64,000 bases of DNA. It comes from Campylorhamphus procurvoides. Taxonomy: Eukaryota > Chordata > Aves > Passeriformes > Dendrocolaptidae. The notes below the pieces were generated by a model. The model ran no database searches and was not told the origin of the DNA. It was given only the letters and a program-made list of their open reading frames with translations. The translations under genes and the position numbers were made by a program. Below, piece after piece: positions 1-11,771 of the stretch; positions within the stretch are counted from its first letter, which is position 1; each line of letters begins with the position of its first letter. Location of the stretch: assembly GCA_013396655.1 (NCBI GenBank), contig WBMV01006680.1, positions 186,001 to 250,000 of the forward strand, written 5' to 3'.

Positions 1-559
1 AACAGAGAACCAGCAAGGAAAAAAATAGTATCATATCTGGAAATGTCAGGTAGTTTTTAAGTCCATGAAGTGTTTTTGTGTGTCTGCTAAATCTTCCTGT
101 AATAGGCATAATCTTCAGACACTCCTACTGATGTGGTAACCACCTGCTAGATCTGTGAGTGCTTGAGGTGTATTCCTAAATATAATTCCCTATTTATAGC
201 ATAGCTGATTGAATGTTACTATGTGGGATGGAAAGCCAAAAGTCTGACTTTTGTATGTCTACATTTCTTCAGAGCCACAAAATTCAATGTATATGAGAAT
301 ATACTCATATATAATGAGGATATTGTGTTTAGCACACAGACTGCACAGGCTGAGGACTCAAAGGCAGCCCTTTACAAAGCAGCTGAATACATCTCATTGC
401 TTCTAATAGCAGACATTTGGAGTGTTTTAATACTGAAATCATCTCTATTTTTAACTTTTTATTTCTTAGAGTCAAAATGTCTGGACAACAAAAAAAGGAA
501 GGTCTTAATCTGGTGCATATTAATCCCCTGCATTGTGTTCTCCTTCTCACAGAACTGCT
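1..559. other. Intergenic, nothing recognised
   Basis: AT-rich sequence with overlapping short frames on both strands at 223-573. None has a recognisable domain, and they appear to be chance. Confidence 0.6.
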
Positions 560-718
560 TCAAGCTTTTATGAAAGGTTGATATTCGTATTTCAACTCAG
601 TATATTTTTCTTCTTTTAAAAGTTCCAGTAATGCCAACCTTTTCTGTGTATCAGTATATACTTTATGAAATTCTTGAGCAGCCTTGTTCTTCTGAGCTTG
701 AGAAAAATCCTCTGCCAT
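560..718 (-). CDS. Possible small protein or terminal exon, 52 codons
   Basis: I do not recognise this gene. From an ATG in good context (AACATGG) the frame reads MAEDFSQAQKNKAAQEFHKV, YTDTQKRLALLELLKEEKYT and ELKYEYQPFIKA before TGA. It is highly charged, free of glycine and proline up to near the end, and predicted by eye to be one long amphipathic helix. The pattern of leucines and glutamates followed by an EL..Y motif is reminiscent of small axonemal microtubule-associated proteins, but no family can be named. Upstream, CCCTCCACAAAG|AC looks like a 3' splice site at about 726-727, so this could be the last exon of a minus-strand gene. It lies 9.9 kb downstream of the KLHL4 poly(A) signal. 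Chance or an old retrocopy remains possible. Confidence 0.3.
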   Translation of the reverse strand: MAEDFSQAQKNKAAQEFHKVYTDTQKRLALLELLKEEKYTELKYEYQPFIKA

Positions 719-1600
719 GTTTGTCTTTGTGGAGGGACATGTGGGATCAATAATTAATGAAAACAAAATAAAACTGCTACTGACAGGTGGGCTTTGAAAA
801 GCAATCTTGATGATAAATATAAACCTCAATAGATATCCCACCACTGATTCAGAGTCTCTGTTAGCAGCAAAAAAACATTTGCATGAAGCCCAAGAGGATT
901 TTTTACACCTCAGCTTTGTCAGGTTGGGAAATATATTTACACATGGCTTATATTTGAAGATTTAGAAAGCTGAGAAAGGTGAAATATCCCGTTGGATTTA
1001 GTTTACTTTGTTTGTTGATTACATTTCCATTTCTGTAGTACATTGTTGGGCAGCAGAGAGAGGGAGGGGAGGGTAAAGGATTTTTTATAGTTATTCATTT
1101 TTCACCATGTCCTCCTTTTTAAAATGGTAATGCAGTTGTGATTTAGGCTTCTTAAAAATACTGTAGAAAAATCAAAGATTCCTAAACCACCTTAGTGTTG
1201 GATGACCAGAGCATGTGAATATAAATAGAACTTAAATCACTACAAAGCACTTGGAGTATTTGGAGGGCAGAACTGACTTTGGGTCTTTTCTCTGTTCGGA
1301 TCCTTCCTTTAGTAACCAACACACCTTCTACAGACACAGATCTGCTATGGAAGTGTCTAACATCTTACCCATCCAGTTATTTTACCACTCAACACTTTCC
1401 TAGATTTTTTCCACCCCCTGTTTTTTTTCTCCTCTTTATGATTTTGCAAGTGAATTACTTTGGAAGCTGAAAATCATATTAGTTTTCTTCCTTCAAGAAG
1501 TTTGATTTATTGTTGTTGGGGGGTTTTATTAAAAATATAAAAATCATATGAAAACTTGTTCCTATGAATGTTTCCAAAATATTGAATGAACTGATGACAG

Positions 1601-1640
1601 ATTTTAATTCACATATTACATTTTTAATTCACATATTACA
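1601..1640. repeat. 20-bp tandem duplication
   Basis: Two adjacent 20-base copies of TTTTAATTCACATATTACA type sequence, differing at one position. Confidence 0.9.
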
Positions 1641-2747
1641 TTCTCTTGGGTAGAAAATATTGCACTATGCCTATTTTGTTCCTCAATGTGTGCTCATGAT
1701 GCCTGTCAATATCAAGAGTTTTGATTAATTTATATTCCTAGGAAAGGAATAGCATAACAGAATCGTGGTTTTGCCTTTGATAGCAATTCCTACGCTGAAA
1801 TTGAAAGCAGCTGAGTTTCAGAAAGCAGAATTCTCAGAGTGCAGTTCACCAGAGGACTCCAAGTGAAATCTGAAAGCCTGGCAATGGCTGTGACTGTACA
1901 AAAGCATTGGCAGAACACTGAGAGTGTGAGAGCACTGTCCTTTCTGCTCTGCCAGGGCTGCACTGGCATCCCTGAGCTGCTCCCAGCACTGAGGTCACGT
2001 GTGCATTTCATTTTATTGCTTTTCATAGTCATGGTGCAGTGGAAAAGGGGTTTTATGGTGCCACAGACAATTAATTGAGGTACATTATCTAGAAATGAAA
2101 AAGGTCACACATGGAACATAATTGACACCTGATAACCCCTATTAATGATCACAGAAATGCAAATTAGTACTCTTCAGTTTCCAACAATAGTATAACTCTC
2201 CTCCAGCTTTGAATTATGTCACCATTTGCTTACAATCTTTACTCTTTAAAATGTTTCATTTACCTTTTTTAAAGGGAACCTCAGTCTACATTAAAAGTTA
2301 TGCACTGTATAAATCACACTATTCAGAGTTAGTCTATTAAGCTGCAATTATTTTTCTGTGTAATAGGCATAAAGAGACAGAAGTGATACAAATCACACAT
2401 GTAATGCTCCAGTAACCTCCCTTCAAGGCTACATGTGCTAATACTTTTATGGGACTGCAGAAAAATGTTTGTCCTTATGAAGACTAACCTGAAAATCTAA
2501 CAGAATTCCATGTACTAGAGTAAATGGTAGGTTTATGTAAAGCTGTTGTGATATTGTCATTGTGTACCAAAGGAGTATTCTCAGCACAGAGGATGGGGAG
2601 GTGTTAAAGCAGATATTGGGTTGCTCCATTCTTTATGTCCAGTTGTCTGTGGCCACTCTAGGAGGTTGGTGCATCAGAAATCAGGTCCTACTGATTTCCC
2701 CCTAATATTGGAGCTTATTGATACTTTTTGGGTTTTGTGTATCATCA

Positions 2748-2774
2748 CAGCATGACATCATGACATGACATCAC
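2748..2774. repeat. Short CATGACATCA-type repeat
   Basis: Three imperfect overlapping occurrences of ATGACATC/ATGAC in a row, probably polymerase slippage. Confidence 0.6.
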
Positions 2775-5700
2775 TGAACTGTGAGGTTTCCTTTCCTTGT
2801 AGGATGTAACATTTTCAGAGCTGACCAAGACCAAAGAAACATTCAGTGGAGTGTGAAAATTCTTCAAAATAGAATTTTATTTTATGATCTTGTAGTTCTT
2901 CGAACTGCAGCTGCTTTTCTGAAGTAAAGACTCTGTAAGAGTGAGAAGAGAGCAATTTGCTTTTACTTTTGAGCCTTGGGCCAGCTTTGTCTGCTGTGCC
3001 TTTGTGTCTTTCACAGGAGTGCAGGTTTGGCTCCTTTTCTGCTGTGTTCCCAGTGGTCCCATTAGATTGCAGCAGCCCTAAATGTGCTCCCCAAGCACCT
3101 TTGTCAGGGGCCTGCTGGCACTGCAGACACAGTAAAACAAATGGAAAGACCAACGTGGCCTTTCTTGAACTTTCTCAATATTTCCCAAGAGGCTCTAAGG
3201 ACTGATCATCCACATCCAGCTCTCCAGCCTGCCCTGCACCATCAGTAATTAAAGGATATGGATTATAGACTGTCCAAATCATCCACAGAATTTAAAAAGA
3301 CAAATAGCTTTTTAAATTGAAGCACATTTAACTCTTGCTGAGCAGTGCTCTGCTGGTCCCACTCATGGTAAGAACTCACCAGGTCTTCAGCTGCTGGGAG
3401 CTGAATGACCACCAGTGCTGAGAAAATCCCCACTGTGCCTCTCAAGATCACCTCAGCACTTTCTGACCTTTCCAAATTTTACCTTGCAGAAGCATTTTAG
3501 AACAAGGCCATTGATTTATTCACTTTTCCCACATGACTGGGCTGCTGATTTATAAAGTCATTGGATGGAAGAATTTTTTTCTAAGGGTGTTTAAGCCACA
3601 GGGCTGTGCTGGCAACAATTTATTGGTTTGAGTTTTAAAAATTGCATGTACATTTAACAGTTTAAAGCCATTTAGAGGGAGGTTTTAGCCTTCCTTGGAG
3701 GCTTGTCTATCTTACAGTGCTGGAGGTGAATGGTGCAGAGCCCTCAGTTGGAGTGTTGGTAAATAGGCCAGAACACCCCCATGGCTCATTTCCCCTTTGA
3801 CTCGGTGTGTTCATCCCCCTCCTTACTTAGAGGTCACAAAAATATCTCCTCCTGTCCCTTTCTTCTGTTTAAAACCATAAAAGTTCATGCTTGTACTGGG
3901 CAATGGGAGAGTGTGATGGTGATGGAGAAGACAACTAAGCAATTTCCCTAAAATTGGAGTTTTTTGAAGTTCCTAAGGCTTGTGGCACTAATATTTATTG
4001 TTTTCTCTTTACAAAACAAAAGGTTGCTGAACTCCAGTGGCCGTTCCAGCCCTGAACTTATATGAAAATAAATAAATTAATGCCGTGCTTCTGTCATATC
4101 CTATTAGCAGGTAACTGAATATTAATTTCATTGAGTAAATATTACAAAGAATTGATGACAGATTGAATTTAATCAGTTATATCATTGTTATCCAATCGCT
4201 GTCAGTCCAAATAAGTTAATACGTAGTAGAAAGAACCACTTTTTCTTGAAAATGTTATGCATTTCAGTATTGTATTTAGCATATTGTGTTTTGATATTAG
4301 TGTTTAGCATTTGGAGTAAATGGTCATGTCTTCCATCCCCCAAAGAAACAGGATTCCACTGGAAAATTACCAAACACAGACAGCACTTCTTTTTTTGTAA
4401 GAGCTGTGTGCATCTATTTTTTTCCAGTAATATAATTTTCAGTTAAATCTGTTCCTATTGAGACACCTAACAAGCTTTTAAACTTCAAAAAACCATAAAA
4501 GTAATGGATATGTAGTTAGGGATGTGGTGTATCTTTGTTTCTTTAATTCAAAATGCTGCTTCAGACCTCTTTGGAATTTCCTATCTAATCCAAACCTTGG
4601 TTTCTCCTGTGTTGAAATGCAGTTTTTCCTCTCTCTTGCTTTGTGCTCTCAGCCAAACAGTCTGCTCTTTGTGGTGAGTTTTTCAAGTAAAAATTAAATT
4701 AGTGATACTGGAATTCAATACCATATATAAAAATTGATTTGCTTTGTAAAAATATCTTGGTGTGCCATTACATATATACTGGCCAGACTGGGTGACTTTG
4801 AGCCATCACCTGTGGGACACGAAAAATCAAGTGTGTCTGTAGTGAGAGGAAATGCAGCAGGTTCAAGTTGCAGGCTCGACTGTGGACAAAAAAGAACAAA
4901 CACAAGGAGACAACAGACAAATAAAGTCTGTGTGAAATTCCGAGGCTGAGGTTTAAGATTTAAGAAAATTATAGCACGTTTTAGGTTTTGTTGGGGTTTA
5001 AGGCCCTTTAATCCACTGTTGCTAAATGAAATAAACCTCCTGGTGTTTAATCACTGTGAGGTTTAACTCCATTGCTAAGTCTGCGTGTTAGATAATTGAA
5101 ATATAAATATAACTACAATTTTCATCTCTAAGATACACAAATATAGAGTGAAACACACTCCAAAAACCATGTTTTCTTTCTCATCTGACCAAATTATTTA
5201 GTTGGCAGGAAGAAAACAAGACAGAAATCTGTAACCAATATTCCTGTATACACTTAGGGCTTAATTCCTTCTGCTTTGCTTCATGGTCATCTTTACCTCT
5301 TGCAATAAATCATCAAATGAGACTTTTATATTGTATTTTATTATATTTAAAAGATGAAGTGAAGTTTGACAGGTTCCTCAGCCACTCTGATTTACTTTTT
5401 GAGGGGTTTTTTACCTACTCTGTAGTATCTTTTGGTCCCTGCCCTCTGCTCTCTGACCTTTCTCAGTGTTCCAGAGCATTGTTAATGGAGTGTGTACAAT
5501 ATTGCTTGGGAAAAAAGTGCCATAGTGAATTTTCTTTATTTTTGCAGCGTGTTTGATTCCATCTAGCAGCTGCAGGCCCCTTGTTTCACAAAAGAATCTG
5601 ATTACTGAGTGTGATTAAAATGAATTTTTCTTTATATGGCACACTGTTTTTCCCAACTGAATCAGAGCAGCACATGTTTTTCTGAGCATCATGTAATACT

Positions 5701-8700
5701 TGAGGGTGTAAAGACACAATCATCACCAGACTTTTTATTTACTATTGTTCAATGCAAACAGTGTAGAGTGAAAGAAACTAATGAGGTCTTTGATAATCAA
5801 TTCTTATCAGAAATGCCTTGGGCAGAACGTGGTTTTTCAATTATCATCAGTTGTTCAGTAGCTGTACACAGGCTTTTTTTTTTCTCTGGAAGTGCTGATT
5901 TTATCTTTATTTTAAGAAAGATTAACTCACATTTGAATGCTTGAAATTAAAACTGCTCCTGCTTGGGCTGATCTCGTGACAAGTGGAATTATTGTCTCAT
6001 GCATGATGTCACATGTGAGCGCTGTCACATAACCATGGAGCTAAAGCTGGAGCAGGAACACACAAAGATAGGAAAGCCAGGCAATTACCACCTAGAGGTT
6101 TGGGGAATTTTAGGGCAGGATAGCTGGTTTTAAGGTATTTTCTTATTTATTCTTTGAGAATAAAGGAGTGGGGAATGCATAGAATAACCCCTAGGGAGAG
6201 GATGCTTCCAGATTTTGGAGGAAAGCTCCTGTTTGGGGATGGGAGGGAGCAAAGGAAGGGGACCCACTGAGACTGGTTATATAAACAGCTGCATCCAAAG
6301 AGTCACTCAAGCTTTCCAAAGGGCCCACTGGGAGACTGAGCACTTTGCTCATCAAGAGCTTTGCTTTGGGGGGTTCTTTTGTTGTAATTTTGGAAGCAAT
6401 GCCTTTGATGGGGGATATGTGTCCTGAAAAAGCAAAAGCAAACTTTGCCATATGATACTGATGGTTCATAACAGATTATTAGTATATCTGTGGTGTTTTA
6501 TCTTCTCTAGATAGAGCAGAGGCAAAGGTCTCTGAGCTCAGACTTACCTTGGACTGGTGGGAATCAGTCAGGACTATTTATCCCTTTGATTAAGGTATGG
6601 CAGAGGAAAGGGTTGGTTTCAAGTGGTGTAATACTTCACTTTGCTCTGCATTTTTTAAATTATTATATTTATTTAGAGCTGTCTTCTAAACTGTATAAAG
6701 CTGATTGTACTGGTCTCTATTTTCTGTGAGAAATAATTCTTAAACTATAATTGTTAATGTGGTGCTTCAGAACCTCTTTTTGAATTCTGGAAGTAGTATC
6801 ATTGAATTGTGCATCAGCTGGAGGGGACAGGGAGAAGTTTCTGTGAAAGGAAGTTGCATCTCAGTGTTTTACAGAGAGGTGAGATGGGACTGCTGAATCC
6901 TGGAAAACTTCCATCCAATGTTTGGATTGGAGGAAAGCTGATGCCTTGCTTTTTACCCTGTAGAAAGAATTGTTAGGAATCTATGAAGTTTCCTTGTCTT
7001 TCAAGCAAAGCACGCCGTATTCACTTCTGGCTCCTTTTCGGGGCTATCCCCATGGGGAAACAGAACAAATATATTATATTTATAGTCTTAACACCCGTGA
7101 GTGTGTCTTGTCCCTTTTCTAAAGTTTAGAGGTCATACCCCACATCAGGGGTTGCAGCTTAAATAGATTTGGGTGGTCAGGGGAGGGTGTTGTGGCTAAT
7201 TGATGGGGCTAATGAGCCAGGTGGGAAATCCAGGCTTCTCCTTATCCATCTGGCCTTGTATGTGACTTTTCACCCTGAGCCTTTTGCAGCCAAAGAAACG
7301 GGTTTCAAGGTTTGCACTTAGCAAATTTAAAACCAAGCAGCTTTTGGTTTCAGTGTGCCAACCCCCAGGACAGGCACGGGGACAGCGATCCCAGCTGTGG
7401 CTTTGGCAATATTTGCACAAGGGGCTTTGCTGTAACTGATCCCAAAAGTGCCCTTAGAGGTCGGCACTGTCTGTGTTTGTGTACGTGGTGAAAATTTACC
7501 TAAGGCAGTTTCACTAACAAATACAGCAGGCTCTTGTGAGTAATAAAGAGTTGATTTATATTTCAAGGATAAATATTACTCCAAGGTAGACCAGATCCCT
7601 TAGAAAGAGGCAGGATTCTCTATAAATTGTCACACAGCACCATCTCCTGGGCAGACCCTGAATCTGCTCAGCCCGATCTCACGAGTCCATATGAGCAAAT
7701 CTCAGTGCTCAATTCCTGGCTTTTCAAGCTCTGGATGATGGCAAAACTTGTATCCAATTTGCTGAGGAAGAGAACTCAGATTATTAAGAGGTTGGTCTGT
7801 GTTTAAGAGGTTCATGTCTGCCCTGACTGAAAAATTCATGGGCAAACATCAGTTAACTGAGGGAATTCAGAGTGAGAAATCCCATGTAGAAGAGGTGTGA
7901 CCCTCTCAATAAAATGATCTCATGTTACACATTAAAGAACAGATTAAAGAAATGCTGTTCAAGCTCCAATAATACTGACTATGGGCCATTCAGCCCTTGG
8001 TCTGTGCAATTCTAAGACATCTAGCACTGACCAGTTGAGACTTTATTTTAGCAAAACTGGTTTATGTAAGAAATTAAACATTTTACTCTCTTTTAGCCAT
8101 GTTATTTTTCTTGCTGTTTTCTGCGTTAATTTTAATATTACAAAATGTTTTCTGGGCTTTATATTATTAAGCAATGCCTTGCAGGAATATTGCAACATTT
8201 TTGTAATAATCTACCTCGAGTAGAAAGATACTTGGGATGTTTTTAAGGTTGGAAATGATGGGGCAAAAGCACTTTTATAAATGCACACAAATGGAAGGGG
8301 TTAGAGAGAAAAAAAAGAAGAAAAACATACAAAGAAATTATCTTAGGCAGCCACATACCTATAAAACCTGAAAAAAAAACATACAAAACTGTAAAGTTCA
8401 AAAGAAAGGCGCATTTCCAGAAGAAAGCAGAAAACCTTGTGGCATCAGGGAAATGATTTCTTTTTTGTGACATCTGTAAATAGTTCTAGTACTGCTTTCC
8501 TGCCTTGTAGCTGTGTTAGGATAAGGAATGCTCCACTATTGCAGTTACATTGTTGAGTGTATGGCTGATAAAGGGATTTCTGTGGGCTAGCTGGTTCTTA
8601 TGCTCTTGCCCTAAATCTCTCTTATTGGTAGATAAAGACGTCATAGTGCTTAAGCTGCATCTTTATTCTTTCCCAGAACTGATTCCACGGGTGAGTGGTG

Positions 8701-10629
8701 TCCCTGCTCCCCAGAATGGTGTCACATGAAGTGCCATTGCTGGTGCAGCTCATGTAGGGATCACCCAGGCCAAAGAGGGAAAAGGTGGTTTAAGGGACAA
8801 GGCTTAGAAAACAAGAAAGCACAATGATTTGGGCAAAGGAGAAACAGCCCCAATAATGACATTATTCCAGCAAGAGTCCTGGTAGGAAACCCCGAGCTGC
8901 ACAGGGGCGAGAGGGGGTGGCTCCCTGTGGGAATGGCTCCCTCCCACCCTGGCAGAGCAGCCAGATGTGCCTGCAGCTGGCAGGGACCCCGAGCAAAGGA
9001 GCTGCCCAAGTGCTGCACCTCCTCACCTTTGGGGAAACAGGAAAGGGGAGGGCAGGACACCCACCAGGAATATCTCCGGCACTTCCTCTCACCTCATAAG
9101 GTCTAAACATCTTCAAATTCTCTCCACTTTGCTTGTCTTCCACCTTCCTGTGAGGTGTCCAGTTTGCTTTTGTGGATTGCTAGTTTCCTTTCACATGATT
9201 TTTCACTGCTGTACAAATAATGTGGGGGGAAAAACCAACCTAAAACACACTTTATTAATTAAAACACCAAGGAACTGTTTTCTCTAGAAAATTCTGTCAT
9301 GCCATGTTTAAATTTAAGTATCCGCTTAAATTTTATTCTTATGTTTTCTAGCACTTAATATTTTAACCTAATGATATTTCTTGCCATAATTTGATCCTTA
9401 AATAGATGACTTTGGAAATTAGTTCATGTTTTGAGTGTGAAATATTCCTCTTATTCTTTACAAGTAGAAATGAAGTTTAATATCAACAGCTCCAAACAGG
9501 CTGTGCACAATCTGATTCCAGCTGGCCCTTCAGGGTCTGTTCTCATGTGCCTCTTGCACATATCTTGACATTGGTTGCACATTGTATAATTTGTGTTTTA
9601 GAGTTTTAAAAACTGGCATTTGATATCAGGGCTTTCCAAGGAAGAGGAGGTTGTGCTGGTTACTGGCAGCAGGGATGTGCTGATAGAGGAGAACAGGAGA
9701 AAAGAAGGATTTAGAGCCTGTCTCTCTATCCAGACAAATCCTTATTTATGGAAAATAAATGCTGTTGCATGGCCAAAGCAGGATGGCAGTGAATAGGGGA
9801 AAGTGTTAGAGTTTTTATTAATAATGTTAAAAGTTAGTGTTTCTGCAAAAAGATGCTCTTGGCAGGTGATCAGACAGGTCCCCTGCAGGATGGGGAGAGA
9901 GAAATGTAACATCCATTCCACATTCCCAAAGTTCTTCTGGTGGGAATTCTGGAAATTAAAATACCTTCCTGCTCTGGTGGCAATTCTGGAACCCACGAGC
10001 TGTTCAGGATTTGTTCCCCCTTTGCTTGGCTCTTGTTGGTTGGCTTGGTAGGGTTTTCTGTGGACCTTTTAATCTTTTAGAGTTAAAAAAAAATGATATT
10101 GATCCTTCTGTGTTTTCTAGTTCTGAAAGGATGTAAAATAAACCCCACAAAGTTGTTAAAATGTAATCTGAAGTTTCTTAGCAGAGAAAGTAAATTTTAT
10201 TTGAACGTAGCATGCTATATATAAACATAATTGATTTTTAAAGTTAAAAACCTTTTTCTTTTTATAAATACGCTTATGACATTTTCTCTTTAGAGGCATT
10301 CAATAGGCTTAAGACTATAAATTTTTTAAAATAGCATATTGCTGAGTTCTGAAAACACAGTATTCTATCAGGAAAGTTACTCTACACATTCAAAGAGTTT
10401 TCAGCTCTGTCCTGAATTTTCTGGTACTGACAAAACAACAAGAGAACAAACACTAAGGTGGGTACTGACCAAATATTGTGCTTTACAGCATAGAATATCT
10501 TACATACATTCTTTTCCTAAAATACACTTTCAGCATTTGAAATTATATTAAAAAAAATGAAATTAATGTGAAACAAATCAAAACCTTCCATAGAAATTGG
10601 CACACAAAAGAAAATATCATGCATGTGGC

Positions 10630-11711
10630 ATATTATGTGCTGTTTTCCTGTTTATTCTTGATTCTTAGCATTCCTTTAATTGCAGATAAAACATAAACCG
10701 TGTTACACAGTGGATGTGGTTTCTTCCTTACCATATTTCTACTGTACATGAGAGAAAGCTGGTAATCTTCAGCTGAGGTCAAAGATTGTCATATCAATAT
10801 GATATAAAAATTTCATTTTGTAAGTTATATTCAAGGAATGTAATTATATGATTGTTTTAAAGTTTAATGCATGGTTATTACCCCAAGAATAGTCAAATGA
10901 GCTGAGCGCACACTGGCAGATGGTTAGTGGGCAAAGAGAAAGCCAGGAATAACCTGACACCCAGAGCAGCACTAAAATATCACATATCTGTGCACTGGGA
11001 GAATGGTTATATTGGCTTTGTGTTTGGACAAAAAGATTTCTCTCTCTTGGCACGTGTTTAATAATATAAAGGTACCTTAGCCCTACTATTTCTTAACTTG
11101 CATTATTTAATTCAATATACTGCCAAAAACGGATATTCTGTCACAGTACTAGCAATGCTGGATGTTAAATATCAACCCATTCCCCACTTCTCTGTTTTGA
11201 TTTTCAAGATAATTTAGTAGTTTTATCTCTGAACATAGAAATGAAGTGGCTTCTGCAGAGAATATCCTGTTGCCAGTGATATTTATAAGCAAATATTTCC
11301 TCCCATGCACTTCTCTGCTGAAGGTGTTTCTTAGTCATTTTCGTTTACTTAAAATATAAAAACTCTTTTTATAAACATTTGCATTCCTGCCAACACAGAA
11401 AGGAAAAGGGTTTAATGAAATCTCATACACCTCACTTTACTACTGCATTTTATAAATAACAGATCCACTTTTGTAACAAACCTGAACCATTGAAACATAT
11501 TACTGTGTTTTCTGGTTTAGGCATAATAAAATAATTCATTTATGGAGAACTGTCCAATTTTTGTACTGCAGGAAGACACTTTTGTACTCTACTAATGTGA
11601 TGGCTCAGAGATAAGTGTTGTCTACAACAGAGGTGTGTGTAGTCTGGACTTCTTTCTGGAATTGTTTCTTCTGAAGCTCCATTCAGTTTAGTTTCATGAC
11701 ATTTCTAGTCC
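10630..11711 (-). other. KLHL4: Inferred KLHL4 3' UTR
   Basis: This is the sequence between the stop codon and the first canonical AATAAA on the sense strand. It is AT-rich, about 1.08 kb long, and has no coding content. ATTAAA variants at about 11411-11416, 11106-11111 and 11057-11062 could give shorter forms. Confidence 0.55.
10651..10656 (-). terminator. KLHL4 poly(A) signal AATAAA
   Basis: AATAAA on the minus strand, about 1.06 kb after the stop. Forty to fifty bases farther on is TTTTGTGTG (plus strand 10601-10610), the kind of GU/U-rich element that follows cleavage sites. Cleavage would fall near 10625-10635. A second AATAAA lies at 10196-10201. Confidence 0.5.
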
Positions 11712-11771
11712 TCAGGGCAACTTCACCACAACAACACACGCTCCAGCCCTTCCAATGTTGACAGGAACTTC
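11712..11771 (-). CDS. KLHL4: KLHL4 coding exon 11 (C-terminus and stop)
   Basis: It holds the last 19 codons (702-720) and TGA. The peptide [19 protein letters not shown] is the closing beta strand of the kelch propeller and matches the KLHL4 C-terminus as I recall it. The acceptor is CACTTTCAG|GAA with AG at 11773-11772. It is too short for ORF finding and was located by translating downstream of exon 10 for the expected strand. The 3' UTR follows directly. Confidence 0.94.
   Translation of the reverse strand, partial: EVPVNIGRAGACVVVVKLP

Larger units (their letters stand above)
719..10600. other. KLHL4 downstream flank, no gene recognised
   Basis: About 9.9 kb of mostly AT-rich DNA. Small tandem repeats are listed separately. 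Two locally GC-rich patches, at about 7200-7480 and 8870-9080, are open in several frames on both strands, as GC-rich noncoding DNA often is. They show no protein family signature. Confidence 0.55.
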
